From Gnetum montanum (lineage: Eukaryota > Streptophyta > Gnetopsida > Gnetales > Gnetaceae): a stretch of 64,000 bases of DNA. The translations under genes and the position numbers were made by a program. Below are positions 1 to 11,649 of this stretch, piece by piece; position 1 is the stretch's first letter, and each line of letters starts with the position of its first letter. The DNA lies in assembly GCA_015680685.1 (NCBI GenBank), contig MNCI01003297.1, positions 455,607-519,606 on the forward strand, read 5' to 3'. Below the pieces are notes generated by a model. It was not told the DNA's origin. It worked only from the letters and a program-made list of their open reading frames with translations, and did not search any database.

Positions 1-130
1 TTGGAAGTTGGCGATGGACTTGCTCTAATTTGTCTATGCTATTGATGTAAGCGCAAGTCAAACCCTCAGTTGGTTCCATGCGTATAGCTGAGTTGCTCTC
101 TTAGTTAGCTGTTAGCCACTGGGTGTCTTC

Positions 131-604
131 CTATCTTATGGCTATTGCATACAGGCATCTTTGTATGTTAGTTACTTGGGCACATTGGTTGCATGCAGGC
201 AATGTTAGATGTTGTACAAACCAGGATTTTTGCATGCAACTACACCCTATGTCACTATATGTGATGCACAAAACTTTCTTCTTCTCGATCTTTCCAAATG
301 TATTTTCCTTTGATATCTCTAAGGAAATATCACGTATTCCTAGGCGTACATCAATTGTGCTTAGCCATGCTCTTCCCATTATGATTGGGAAATCCTCCTT
401 ACAGTTGTTGACTTGAATCACTAGGAAGTCAGCTAGATACGACCATCCACAAATAGTGGTAACAATGTCCTCCACTAGTCCTAATGGGATAATGATGGAC
501 TGGTCAGCCAGCTCTAAATGAATGTTACTCTTTTTTAGTGGAGGCAGGTTCCAGGCTTTGTACATTTCTTGAGAGATTAAGTTCACACCAAAACCTGAAT
601 CCAA
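131..604 (-). pseudogene. Retropepsin-like aspartic protease fragment of element A
   Basis: An open stretch of 157 codons starts at an internal Met just before the catalytic triplet DSG, as MDSGFGVNLISQEMYKAWNL. The preceding codons (LCKALL) remain open upstream, so this Met is not a natural start; the domain is part of a gag-pol polyprotein. It includes the hydrophobic FPIIMGRAWL segment, matching the conserved ILGRPW-type motif of plant Ty3/gypsy proteases. A second copy with the same landmarks lies at 11,235-11,606 on the same strand. In an active element the enzyme would cut the gag-pol precursor inside the particle. The last 50 or so residues look like read-through beyond the domain. Confidence 0.8.
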
Positions 605-3230
605 AAGAGCTTTGCACAGGTCATTCCTAGTAATTTGTAAATATATAAGAGACTCCCAGGATCAGAGAATTGCCTAGGAAGATGGCCAACCTTTATCCAA
701 TCAGTAATGGCATGCATCAACATGACCATCTACGTTGATTATGGCCTTTGGTTTGAAGGGAGTTCTGAAGTCTCGAATGATGGTAAGGCATTTGGACAAT
801 TAGCTGCTTGTGACTATAAGGACTTGGTTGGGCTGTTGGTTCTAAAGAAAGGTCTTTTCTTTGTGTAATTGTTTGAACCAACAGTAAGGTGAGAATTAAC
901 AGCCCTTGTAGCATTACATTGTTGTGGCTGTGCAAGGAGCTCACCTTGCATGGCTAAAGCAGGTGGTAATGGAGTTAAGGGTGGAAGAGATGTAGCTGGA
1001 TGAGAAGGATAATATGTTTATGGAACATCACCCCTAGGAGAAGGAGTTCTATAATACTCATAGGTTTGGTAGTGAGGTTGGGGAGCAACGTGACTAGGAG
1101 AGTCACGGGTCGAATTGATGGTAAGGGTACTGTTGACGTGATGGTGACATTCCCCATGATTGCAGGTGCTACCATTATTGATACTACTCATTTGGTTGTC
1201 ATGGAGTTCCACTTGGATAATACATCAAGGGTTGGTGGAACTACCTTGGGTTACCTTGGGAATAAGGTAACATTTGGGGTGTTTGCATTCTGTTTAATCG
1301 TGGGTTGAGTGCATACACCCCAGACTCTTGCAGATGTGAGATTTCAGGGCAACATCCCTTAGGATGGTCATATTGGCATATTTCACATCCACCATCATTG
1401 TCTGTATCCGAATCCACAACCTCTTCGATGATGGCAATTGTGCCCTTACCTTTATTACGTGCATATTCAACTTCTCGCTTTTTTTTTCTTTCTCTATCTA
1501 CCTTCCTGTCTAGACTTCTCTACTATTTTGAAAACTATTTGAAATCTATTATATAGGGAGTCCTACATTTGGTCCACCTTTGCCGATACTTGCGATGCAA
1601 GTTTTTGAATGGGCAAGGTTTTCCTATTCACCACCTCTTCAAGTGGTGACTCTTCTTCATCTTCAAAAAATCTAACTCCCTCTTTCCAGAGAGAAGGATC
1701 TCTATTATATTCTCCCTTACTCTCTCTTTTTCTTAACTCACCTTCCTCTTTAGCAACTTGCTCCAACAATCTTTGTACTTGATGGGCCCTAAGCTCAAAA
1801 ATCCTTCCTTGGGCATAAGTCCCAAGGGTTCTTCATGTTTCGTGTCTAAGCCCCTCTACGAGATGGTGTAGTTATTCCCTTTGTGAGTAACCATGGCTTG
1901 GGCAATGATGTAATAGTGCATAATATCGGCCCATGGTAGCATCCAAGGGTTCATCTCCTCCTTGTTTTCATCCTTGGATTTTCTTCTGCAGGTTGGACAC
2001 TTGGGAGTACATTTGATACTTATCATTGAATAGTTCTAACATGGTACTCCATCTATGAATGGATTCCGATTCTAAGGACTGATACTAGCTTTCCGCTTCC
2101 TTGATCAATCTTCGTGGAAACAACTTGAGTTTTTGCCACTCGTTTTCTATGTTTTGCAAGGCACATGCATCATGAAATGCTTGCAAATGATTTTGAGGAT
2201 CAGCGTTGTATCCCCCTTCAAATCATGGGATATTGTTTATGTCCAATCTTTTGATCCTACTATCTTTTTGATGCCTCGTTGGGATTCTAACAGCCTCAGT
2301 TATATCTAGCATACTTTGAGTAGTGAGTAGGGGTTCATCGTGATCGTATTGTCTATGGCGTCTATCATACCTATGTTGTGCCCTACTCTCCCTCCTTTCA
2401 TGATGGGTTTCTCTAGAATGCCCTCATCCCCTTTCTCGACTATTTTTTTTATGATTCCCATTCTACTTACCATTATCCTTAAGGTTTTTTTTTCTTGTGA
2501 TTGCATCCAGATCCTAAAAGAGAGGGTGAAGGAGATGACGAAGGTGAGGAAGAAGGAGGAATGTCACCATGATGGTGCCTATTTCCTTCTCTTTGGTGGT
2601 CGTAGCCTCGATCGCAGTTACGATCAAAATTTCCATCTTTATCATGCGTTCGTGTTCCTTTTTCAAACCCTTTGTGTCCATTGGTACCAAAATCTAGGTT
2701 ATTTGAGTGAAGATTCTGATACAGAACCCCTTGACCGAAGTCAATGGGAGGAACATCATTGAGTAGGAGACCTCCTAAGGCAGGTTCACCACCCCCATTT
2801 TCACTTATGACATGCGGGACATTTTGAGACAACTTTCCCTTCATGGATTCATGATGTCTCTCCTGTTGTAGATCCCTTTGACGTTGTGCTTCATGGGTCA
2901 ATACTCTCTCGAGTCATGATCATGCACAACATACTCTGCCTATAAGTGTTGCATACCAATTCATGTGAGATCACAAAGGAGCATGCCCGGGACTGAGCGA
3001 TCAAGAGGTAACACTATGTTACCTTCTAAATCACGCCAATGCAGTTGTTCATCCTGGTGGAGGATAAAGGTAAAGTTTGGTATATACTCATTGGGATGAA
3101 CGTATACTATGCGAAACTATTGAGGGACTACCAAATTTTCATGTGTACTATGCCTTCAATTATTCCCTGTATCAAGCCTAGGTGGTGAAACACTCTCATA
3201 ATAAGAAGGAGACATAGTTGTCTATTCAAT
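605..3230 (-). pseudogene. Degenerate gag of element A
   Basis: Fragments in shifting minus-strand frames include a low-complexity N-terminal part rich in His, Arg, Asp and Ser (2,479-2,901), a capsid-like part around 1,900-2,250, a Lys/Glu-rich segment (1,563-1,769) and a CCHC-like zinc knuckle at about 1,347-1,386 (CEICQYDHPKGCC). The same knuckle recurs in element B (about 12,310-12,355) and element C (about 20,450-20,490), where the Gln codon has become TAG. Gag would form the particle and bind RNA. Frameshifts and stops mean no continuous product is possible. Confidence 0.7.
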
Positions 3231-3334
3231 GTGCAATACTTTTTGTTTCACTAATTGCAACATAACCAACCCTAAGGGTTTGTTCCAATGATGAGAGTAT
3301 TTCCTAAGTTCTAGCTAGCGCACAATCAACAAAG

Positions 3335-3352
3335 TCTCCAGCAATGGCACCA
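3335..3352 (-). other. tRNA-Asp-type primer binding site of element A
   Basis: On the minus strand the site reads TGGTGCCATTGCTGGAGA, directly after the LTR end CTCATCA. It differs from the tRNA-Asp primer site of Athila/Tat/Ogre elements (TGGCGCCGTTGCCGGGGA) only by transitions of the kind left by cytosine deamination. It primes minus-strand cDNA synthesis. Its position fixes the LTR boundary and the element's orientation. Confidence 0.75.
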
Positions 3353-3353
3353 A

Positions 3354-4230
3354 TGATGAGCGGCGAGGTATTCCTACACTCAACCATACGAATACGAGCG
3401 TACACGCACGATCCAGTCGAATTCCAAGGACTAAATGCTTATGCACCTTTACAGAACCCAGACAGGTTAGTCAATCATTGTCTTCCCAAGCTTACTTGTA
3501 TAGCACAATTGTATGATTAAGTAAGCTTGAGGTATATGATTTTTATATATTTTTATGTTTTATGTCCTGGTGCTACAAAGGGAGAAATGAGCTAATTAAG
3601 TAACCAATTTAATGTAACTAATCGACTATGCTCTAACTAGTCCTAACACCAACATCCATTCTCACTTATTGTCCACATCCTGAACCAATGCAACACTACT
3701 AGGATTACCAAATGCTAATCATTACTGGGTTACCAAGTGTTTCACGCATGCTCGAAGTGGTCGTATTGAGTGTGTTTACTTGGGAGAGTTAACAAGGAGA
3801 GAGAGAACATTAATTAACTAAGGAAAGCATTAAATAACTGTAAATAACATTAAATAAGCAATTCTGAATACTGCAAGGTTTATCACAAAGTTTTTCTTTA
3901 TTTCTGGCCACAAGGTGTGTTCAAGTACACAATGCTCGAATAAAGTTCCGTTCGCTTTATGACTCCTACTGCGGGCACTTAAAAATAATTCTAACTCTAA
4001 GAATGGAAAAAGGTAAGAGTTCAGGTAAGGGACTAAGACTAATTAACCCCCTATCTTTAAACTAGGTATGCCCGTCTCTTATTTATAGGCAACAAGACAA
4101 GCCCTAATATCGGATGTCCAATATCGCTTGAAAGGCTTCGATATTGCATACTTGATATCGTGGATGCGATATCGCAGCCCCAATATTGCGACTCATCGCT
4201 TCTATATCTTCTGAATCTGGAGCCCATCTA
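3354..4230 (-). repeat. LTR shared by elements A and B
   Basis: The 3' end (CTCATCA at 3,354-3,360) abuts the primer site of element A. Blocks such as GGATTACCAA and GGGTTACCAA (3,700-3,740) recur in the LTRs at 14,315-14,960 (same strand) and 16,250-17,158 (opposite strand). A minus-strand TATAAATA box lies at 4,080-4,087. Upstream of it, in the U3 region, the motif ATATCG or its variants recurs about six times between 4,105 and 4,195. The 5' limit near 4,230 is a guess. Minus-strand coiled-coil ORF remains lie immediately upstream, so the LTR looks shared as the 3' LTR of element B and the 5' LTR of A. Confidence 0.65.
4080..4087 (-). promoter_or_regulatory. TATA box of the element A/B LTR
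   Basis: The minus strand reads CCTATAAATAAGAG here; the homologous LTR on the plus strand has CCTATAAATGTG at 16,408-16,419. Conservation of the box in two diverged copies supports a pol II promoter at the U3/R border. Whether it still fires is unknown. Confidence 0.6.
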
Positions 4231-4289
4231 TTAACAAATGCTAAGCTAATCTCCCGTGATTGAGTATAACTTTTATGAACTGATTCAAT

Positions 4290-5180
4290 GTAGAGAGCTA
4301 TGTGTTATTAAGTCTCTTAATAATATCTTTAGCTTCTACTTCATTAGCACCTAATTTAGTTAATGAATTAGTTAGCTCATTTAATGTAGCTCCTTTTGTT
4401 AAACAAATTTGTTTCAACTCTAACTTCTTTTTGTTAACTTCTATCATTATTCTTGCAACTTTCATCATCATGTTATCTAGAAAATCTTTCTTATATGACC
4501 ACAATGCTTTGCTTTTTTAGTAGTCATTCTAACAAAATTTTGAGCTCTATGATCCATTCAAGTAAAAATGGCTTGGTTCTTCTTTGCCTCCTTAATTTTA
4601 GCTAAAATTTCTTGCATCCATCCTTTGTGATAGCTAAGTTCAGCAAGCAGCTCTTAAATACTAGGCTACAATAAAGAAGAGTGATCTAGAGCTTTGACCT
4701 TCTTAGCTTGTTCTAATTCCAAACTTACAATATCCAACCATTCTTCTAACTATGCCATATCATGCTCTTTATTTTCTAGTAATGACTCAATTATGGTCAT
4801 ACCTTTGAGTTGTTTATTTACATCTTTAGAGTCTTTTACTTCTCCTTAAATTGGAAATGGACTCAATGTGTACCTATTTAATTGAAAGGAGCTTCTATAA
4901 TGTGTCATCCTTGGTAATGTTGTACTTAAATCTCTTCACAAAGATTGTGAAAAGCTATTCAAGGAAAGTAATGGACCCATGGGATAGCGATGTGTACCAC
5001 TTAAGTGATTTTCCAATCAAAGAGTTGGAAAAGCTTCTAAGGACAATGTGGGGATAACTGGCAAATACCATAAATTCATTTCAAATGTGATTTCATGGTT
5101 TTTGAAATTGAAATTTCCATTATACTTAGTAAATTTGGCAATGAAACCTCCTTGAGAACTTAGGTAGGTAGGATCAAAGA
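4290..5180 (-). pseudogene. Decayed coiled-coil ORF upstream of the LTR (3' part of element B)
   Basis: Minus-strand frames here are rich in Glu, Lys, Leu and Ala with heptad-like spacing. One open piece (4,298-4,504, 68 codons) contains KLELKQICLTKGATLNELTN and ends just before the LTR. Several internal stops are TAG in otherwise continuous frames. I recognise no domain. Position just before an LTR parallels the plus-strand coiled-coil ORF at 14,985-16,066 before LTR C', so I infer an additional ORF downstream of pol in this family. The alternative is an unrelated inserted gene fragment. Nothing else is visible up to 5,180. Confidence 0.35.
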
Positions 5181-5181
5181 T

Positions 5182-7258
5182 GTAACATCCCTATTAATTA
5201 TCTAAAATATATCCCATAAATAACTAATAGAGATGCTACAAAACCCTAAGGATCTAGATTTAATCTTAATTTACTAATTCAAAAGGAAACCATAAAATAT
5301 ATTTAAAAATTACTAATTTTAAGCTTAAATATAGTACAACAATACAGCATAGCAAAATTTTAGATTACTCACATACATAATTAAATAAAATTGTAAATAG
5401 AGAAAAATAAAAATTTGCACAACCATAAAAAAGTAGAGATTAAAAATCTCACTAATTGCATCATAAAATAGTACACAAAATAGCAATCCCAATAACATTT
5501 ATTTTACCTCAATCAAACATCTACAAATAATGACATTCAATTTTAATCTTTACCAATTAATTAATAAAATAAAAATAAAAATTAAATAAAATATTAATAT
5601 ATAATGAATAATATTAAATTTTATGAAACATATGGCACATGGCGAAATGAGAAATGATCCTTGCAATCTCATGGTTCAAATGGCACAAACGGTAATTACA
5701 TATCTATCATACTTTATTATTTATTCACCAAAATAAGTACATGGCTCAAATACAAGGTCTTTAGTTTAAAAAAATACAAAATATGCATAAATTATTTTCT
5801 AAGTTTTGAGGGTCCATCTTGTACAAAATTGATTCACCTTTTGTTCCACATCCCTCTTCTAGTGTTTCCATGGCTACTTTGGGCACTTTACATTAAAATG
5901 CAAGAGGAGTTAGAACCCCATAAATAAGAAAGATTATTATATTTCCCTCTTCATGGAGCATAAAGGTTCTAGGCCAAAAGTCTCACCATATGGGCTAGGT
6001 AAAGATTTTCAATAAAATATTTAAAAAAATTTTGAAGTCCCAAAATGTCACAAATTATTTAAAAATGTTTTAAAGTCTAAATATGCCACAAATTTTCTAT
6101 CTAAAAGAAATTCAAAAATCCAAAGAATGTATGGTTAATCTAGGCATCTTTGAAGGCTAGATCTTAGTTAGCCTCACTACTAATAGAGATCATCAAATCT
6201 CAAAATAATCTCACTACTATCATGATAATATTATTTAAATTATTTTAATGTCCAAAAATATTACAAATTTGTCTAGCAAAAATCCAAAGAATATATGTTT
6301 TAACTAGGCATCTCTAAATCCTAGGTCTTGGTTATCCTCACTGCCAAAGGGACTCACTAACAACTCTTTGATTAATGTCACTACTATCATTGGATTATCC
6401 TTGTGACCCCAAACAAGTCACTCACAGGTGGGTCTTGGTAATAGCCTCACTACTAATATCCTCAATGGTTGAGGCACATGTATCATTGGACGGATAGGTC
6501 TTGACCATGCCTCACAACAACTCCATTGGAATCAACTACTTAGTGCGATGATCTTAGAAAAATCCATAGCCTCACATCAACTTACAAATTAAAATCTAAG
6601 GTAGGAAATTCATCCAACAATCCTTGTTCCCATGGGATGGATCCCATTAAAGAACACACCACTATTGCATGTATATAGGGGCATCTAAAATATTCGTGAC
6701 TCTCACTACCAACTAAGCATAAATAGTTATACAAATATTAATATTTTATTCCAAATCCAAATGATTCTCAAAATAGCCAAATCCATGGTAGCTAAAATTC
6801 CACAAATGATTTCCAAAATAGTTAAATCCATGGCATCAAAATTCTTGCAAAATCATGGTTATGTCATGACCAATTCCAAAATATTCATAAAATATTCATA
6901 GTAGGTTGGGCAATGTTTACACAATTCTAGAAATTCATCCAAAAGATAGAATATGGTCTAGACAAGATNTTTCTAGAAATTCATCCAAAAGATAGAATAT
7001 GGTCTAGACAAGATTAAAATACTAATTTCATTATAAAAACATGTCCAAAATGATGAAAATTTAGTAGAATTTTAGCAAAATAATTAAAATCATGGAAAAG
7101 TAGCATAAAACTAGAAAGGAGAAGGAAAGTGCACAAAATCCATTGTAAAATAGAATAAAATAGGGCAATCATACAAAAAGGAAACTAAAATAATGTAACA
7201 CCCCTAGTAATTAGCTATAAAACCCTATAAATAACTAATAGAGATGTTATGAAACCAT
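5182..7258 (+). repeat. AT-rich insertion bounded by TGTAACAYCCC direct repeats
   Basis: A block of about 60 bp beginning TGTAACATCCC at 5,182 recurs as TGTAACACCCC at 7,193, including the shared string ATAAATAACTAATAGAGATG. TGTAACACCC-type starts are common at plant Ty3/gypsy LTR ends, so these may be LTR 5' ends, the second truncated after about 65 bp; no coding sequence supports this. The interior is about three-quarters A+T with no convincing ORF. It has an imperfect internal repeat of about 170 bp (around 6,115 and 6,285, both with TCTAGGCATCTNT-like text). It splits the minus-strand ORF remains on its two sides. Confidence 0.4.
6925..7014. other. Assembly seam: single N between identical 44-bp copies
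   Basis: Positions 6,925-6,968 and 6,971-7,014 are identical (both start TTCTAGAAATTCATCCAAAA) and are separated only by N at 6,969 and one T. This is what an unmerged overlap of two contigs looks like when scaffolded with a token gap. A true tandem duplication is possible but less likely given the N exactly at the junction. Confidence 0.8.
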
Positions 7259-7259
7259 A

Positions 7260-8640
7260 TGTTTTCTTCAACTATGAGCTTGTGATAATCTTTATCTTCC
7301 TTACCACATGTCCTTTGTAACCATAGCCTTTTTGCATCAGTGTTTGATCTTGTTGAGATCTGTGCCACATTACCCCTTCATTTGGAATGTTAAGGGTCTT
7401 GGTGATTAACTCTAGTGAATAAGGTATAGAGACTCCTTCGATTTTGACTGTGGCATCATCCTATATATTCTGCCAAAACTTGTACATTTCACCTACATAG
7501 CATTCACCATTGTTGGTTAGTGTGGGCCATAGAGGAGATGCTTAGAGTTGCATTTTCACTACCTCTAGAGAAAACTTTATAAATGAAAAAAAATTCAATT
7601 CCATGATGATTGTGGACATGATAGATTTTTTTTGGATAGCCTAGAGGCATTTCAATGATAGCATGAGGCGTTGTCCTTGTTTAGGTACTATGGAACTTCT
7701 GCCTCTCCTTGGGCTAAGTGCTTTGTGGTAGGAGTTTATTGATGAATTCTATATTATTGAACCTCTTGCTCTATGTGTTCTACTTAGGGAGTTTGTTCTC
7801 CCACTTGACCTCTCCCATGACCTCTTGGTCTTTTGCTCCCACATTGGGGAGGTCCTCCTTTTATTGATTTCTTTGAAGTCATCTGCAATCAACAAGGATT
7901 TAAAATTATTAAAGTGTTTACATAAATTTGTAATAGTTCTTTATCCTACTCATACCCTTGGTTAGATCAAGTTATTATCATATTATGATTATAGGGTTAG
8001 AAAATTTTTCAAAAAGAAACCCCTTAGATTTATATCATTACTTACTTATGACATTTCATAGTTATTGAAACACCACCAACTTCAGGCTTCGGCAGTCCAA
8101 TGGTAGATTTGTCTAAGTGTCAAAAAATTGGGCAAAATTTTTCTAAGTCTGGTGTCATGTTGTGCAACGTAGACATTGTAGCACACTCCTTATTCATTTT
8201 TTCACCTACCAGTACACCTTCAGAGGGGACACCAAAGAGATCCAAAAAAAGGTCATCCATGATCTCAAAGACTACCTGCACATTGTGAACTCGCTTGTAG
8301 AAATGGTTGACCCTCTTAGAGAAAGAGTTAACTAGGGCAATCATCTCTGCTATCAGGATGTTTGGGTTCACGACCAAGAAAAGGTCCATGAGCCTAGCCC
8401 ACTGAAGATTTTGGATTACCCTTGTTGGGGCCTCATTGCACAACCAATGCTCCAAGCTATCAACTTCACCATACTTGAAAAGAAGATTGGCCTCAGTGCA
8501 CCCTGAGACAACCACTGTGACCTCCCTAGACTTAGTTGTGACTACAATAAGCAAAAGTAGAATTAGTGACATGATGGAAATATAAAATTAGGGCACCTCG
8601 TTTCCATTTCTCCCAACACGACCCTCACACGAATTCAGGG
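7260..8640 (-). pseudogene. Degenerate ORF of element B (unknown domain)
   Basis: The longest open piece is 8,120-8,572 (150 codons). It contains LEHWLCNEAPTRVIQNLQWA and DDLFLDLFGVPSEGVLVGEK. After its TGA the frame stays open for about 25 more codons. A second stretch at 7,300-7,560 reads as a related type of protein, with EGVSIPYSLELITKTLNIPN. The style (W-R-L, NP, LFGVP) resembles ORFs carried by plant retroelements and host genes captured by them, but I cannot name a family. It lies between the protease of B and its 3' LTR, so I infer an extra ORF after pol, with the 5.18-7.26 kb insertion in the middle. Confidence 0.35.
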
Positions 8641-11230
8641 TTAGGCTGTACGCCCGCAGACCTCTCGATGTTCCAGCCACCAACATTTTTGAATGTCACA
8701 ATTATCATTTTCTTTCTTAGTATGGCTTGAAATAGTTGGTGTGGTCCATTAGGAGGATTAACCAAGTTTTTTTTTTTTTTTGCTTAAGTTTGATCAATTA
8801 ACTATAAGGTTCTCATTATCTCTTATACTTATCCTTTATGATATCTTTCGAGTGTTAGGAATTTTTAGTTATATCATGTAATGCATCAAACCACCCCCAC
8901 ACCCCCCCCCAGTGATTAAGTTGAGCACTCTGGGATCAACAAGGTTCAGGAATTTTGAAAATCAAAGCTACAAGAACAAATTTATGGCATTTGGAAGCTA
9001 GTGTGCAAGAGCTCTAAAAAAAGTACAAACCCTCCCTTGTTGCAAAATGAAGAAGTGAAATATTTCACTAACTCTTGCATGTATATATACTATTTTTATA
9101 TGCATGACATCATAGATATGACATTGTAGGTGCCTATGACATCGCCGTAAAAATTTTCAATTTTCTCATTGATTTCTTTGGGGAAAATGAGTCAAATGGA
9201 ATGTTTGAAAGATGTGAAGCTTGTCTAGAGGGTCTTGGATCATTAATGCTGCATAATTTTTGAAAATTTGGTGTTTAAAGTTCATAAGGAAGGAATCTCA
9301 TGCAATGAAAATTTATTGGATGGATAAGAGATGGGTAATGAATTTTTTATGTATGGATAGATTGTTTGATGATATGGGAAATATTTATTGAGTCTTGATT
9401 ATTCTAGAAGATACAAGATGATGTGGAATTACTTGTCAAGTATGAAATACAAGAGTTATAAAAGTGGATCCTCCCCATAGCAGGCTCCAACCCTTAGTGT
9501 CCTTGTATAACCATGCCTAAAAGTGTCCTTAGGCACTCAAGGTATTAAATGGAAGACATACTTATCTGTAAAACACACATGTTAGTATCACTAGGATTGG
9601 GAAAATAACACTATATTACACAAAATCATAAATTTATGATTAAATATACAATGAGGTGTGATGAACTGTAGAAAGGATTGCTAAAATTAGGATGTAAGGT
9701 GTCTTACCATAGGAATAATGAATCCTTGTGTGTGATTTGTGGTTAGAGTAATCATTAACCCTTCTTTCCAAGATTCAAACCAAGTCCCAACCACTTTCCA
9801 ATGACATTACATTGTTTCATCCCTAGGATTCACAACCATAATACTACTACTATTACAAGGAGTAATACCACTTGGTGTATTGTCCAAGGGAGGAGTTTAT
9901 TTATTGCATTTTTTTTTTATAATTTGGATTCTTGAGAAGTCACCTACCTTTAGGCATGAGTAACATTCCTTTCTAAAGCAACCCCCAGGAATTTATTCTA
10001 TGCATTTTATTCCTAATTGTGTTGACCTTACTAGAGAACTACCTTAGGGCATGGCTAACATGTCTTTCCAGTGACATGGTAAGGCAACACTTATTGTACT
10101 CTTACTCCCATTTTTTGCTAGATCTAAAAGGATATAATACTTCCTTAGCAATAAGATAGAACTCACATTAGTAATCCTAAGTGAATCCAGAAATCCCCTT
10201 GATGTCACATCCTTTGCATTCCCACTTGGTTCTTCACTCTTTTGTGTAGGCAAAATGATCGTAGGTTTATTCTTAATTTTATTATGAGAAGAATATCATT
10301 ATGGCCATGATAAGAACCTCTTATTATTAGAATGGGTGGATGGATGTTATGGTCTCATTGTATAGGTAATCAGTCCCTTATGATTTAAGAATATAGAGAA
10401 ATCTTCACCTCTTTGGGACTACATCTTGCTTTATTCAGTGTGTTTCATTAACAATTGACAAAAATATATACAAGTTAAATGATGAAAAATCATAGAAAAA
10501 TGGTTAAATAAAGGAATAATTTGGAAAATATTAAAGAATATCAAAGGATTAAGAAATGAAAAAGTATAAAAGAATGAAAAGATATCAAAGAATGGGAAAA
10601 AGTATTAAGAAAAGAAAAAGGTATAACAAAAATTATAAACCAAAAATATTAGAAAACAAAAAAGTTAAAAACCACTTCTTAATTCCTAAGTCAAGATAAG
10701 GCATCTCCCCCATGATTGAACTCATCGACAAGTGTTTGAAAAATGTACCCCAAATCCCCTAGGTCATACTCTCTAGGTTTTGTACTTACTGTCTTTAGTG
10801 AGTTTTTCTATTATTGTCCTAGATAATCTTGATGGTAATCAAATTTTTATCATTTGCGGATATATATCTTGTTGGACTAGATGGTATTTGAATCTTTAGA
10901 GGTCCAACTATAATTTCTTGTTGATTTCTAAATTAAAATTCTAAGTCCTTATTTCCTCTATTTGTTGGTGTATGATTATGGTTTAATATTTTTGTTTATC
11001 TTAGTTGGGATCATTTTCATAGAATAGAAGTTAATAAGTGGGTTAGATTTTTCCATACATGTTTTAGACAATTTTTGATCATAGGGTGTCTTTTGGTTTA
11101 GTGGCCCATGTTTCTCTTTGTTCATACATTTGTTTCTCACATCTATTGTGGGCTGGTGTAAGGATTGTATTAACATTTTGAAGTATTGGCCCACAACAAC
11201 ACCCTTTTTTATCATTAGTAATGCATAGAA
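8640..11230. other. Degenerate internal region of element B, no identifiable RT, RNase H or integrase
   Basis: Between the protease of B (11,235-11,606) and the ORF ending near 8,640 lie 2.6 kb where pol would be expected. Both strands show only short frames (for instance 10,044-10,253 and 10,976-11,215 on the minus strand) and I could not see YXDD, TAFXTXXG-like or integrase HHCC motifs. Landmarks are a C-rich run near 8,895-8,910, a T run near 8,768-8,780 and an A-rich low-complexity stretch at 10,450-10,670 with repeated AAAGAATATCAAAG-like text. Either pol is decayed beyond recognition by eye or the element never had it. Confidence 0.4.
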
Positions 11231-11234
11231 TTCT

Positions 11235-11606
11235 CTACATGTGTATGGCTCCTTGCGTGTCTTCCTTAGAGATTTCTATAGATAAATCTCTCATCCCTAA
11301 CTTAGCATCCATTGTGCTAAACCATGCTCTTCCCATTATTATAGGAAATTCGTTGTCATTCTTCTTCACGTTAACCACCAAAAATTGTGCTAGATAGGAC
11401 CACACATTGATATTGGTCATCACATCTTCTATCTGTCCCAAAGAAATGGTAAAAGATTGGTCTACTAGCTCTAACCTTATATTGCACTTCATTAAGGGTG
11501 GTAGGTTCCATGCCTTGTATGTTTCTTGAGATATCAAAGTTACTCCAAAACCTGAGTCTAGTAGAGCCTTGCATGGTAAATTTCTAGCTACTTGTGAATA
11601 AATCAA
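11235..11606 (-). pseudogene. Retropepsin-like aspartic protease fragment of element B
   Basis: This 123-codon frame includes LPCKALLDSGFGVTLISQET with the catalytic DSG, then NLPPL, and FPIIMGRAWFSTMDAKLGMR near the end. It aligns along its whole length with the protease at 131-604, with many substitutions, which shows that A and B are separate old copies of one family. The Met at 11,606 is within the polyprotein and not a real start. The frame ends at a stop 10 or so codons past the conserved part. Confidence 0.8.
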
Positions 11607-11649
11607 AGAAACTCTTAGGTCTATTCTTTTCCTAGGAATTGTTCATGCC

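Larger units (their letters stand above)
1..4230 (-). mobile_element. Ty3/gypsy-type element A (5' LTR, PBS, gag, protease; runs off the left edge)
   Basis: Read on the minus strand the order is LTR (about 4,230 to 3,354), a tRNA-Asp-like primer site (3,352-3,335), a decayed gag (about 3,230-605) and a retropepsin (604-131). The rest of pol, if any, lies beyond position 1. The order and primer type fit the Ty3/gypsy Athila/Tat/Ogre group; the lineage is inferred. The frames carry several stops and shifts, so the copy is dead. Its LTR also appears to close the next element to the right (element B), giving a tandem arrangement. The 5' LTR boundary is approximate because no terminal TG or target-site duplication was identified. 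Confidence 0.75.

Noticed and set aside
8895-8910. C-rich run as a possible telomere-like or G-quadruplex element
   Set aside because: It is a short homopolymer run in decayed transposon sequence, without the repeated tracts needed for either.
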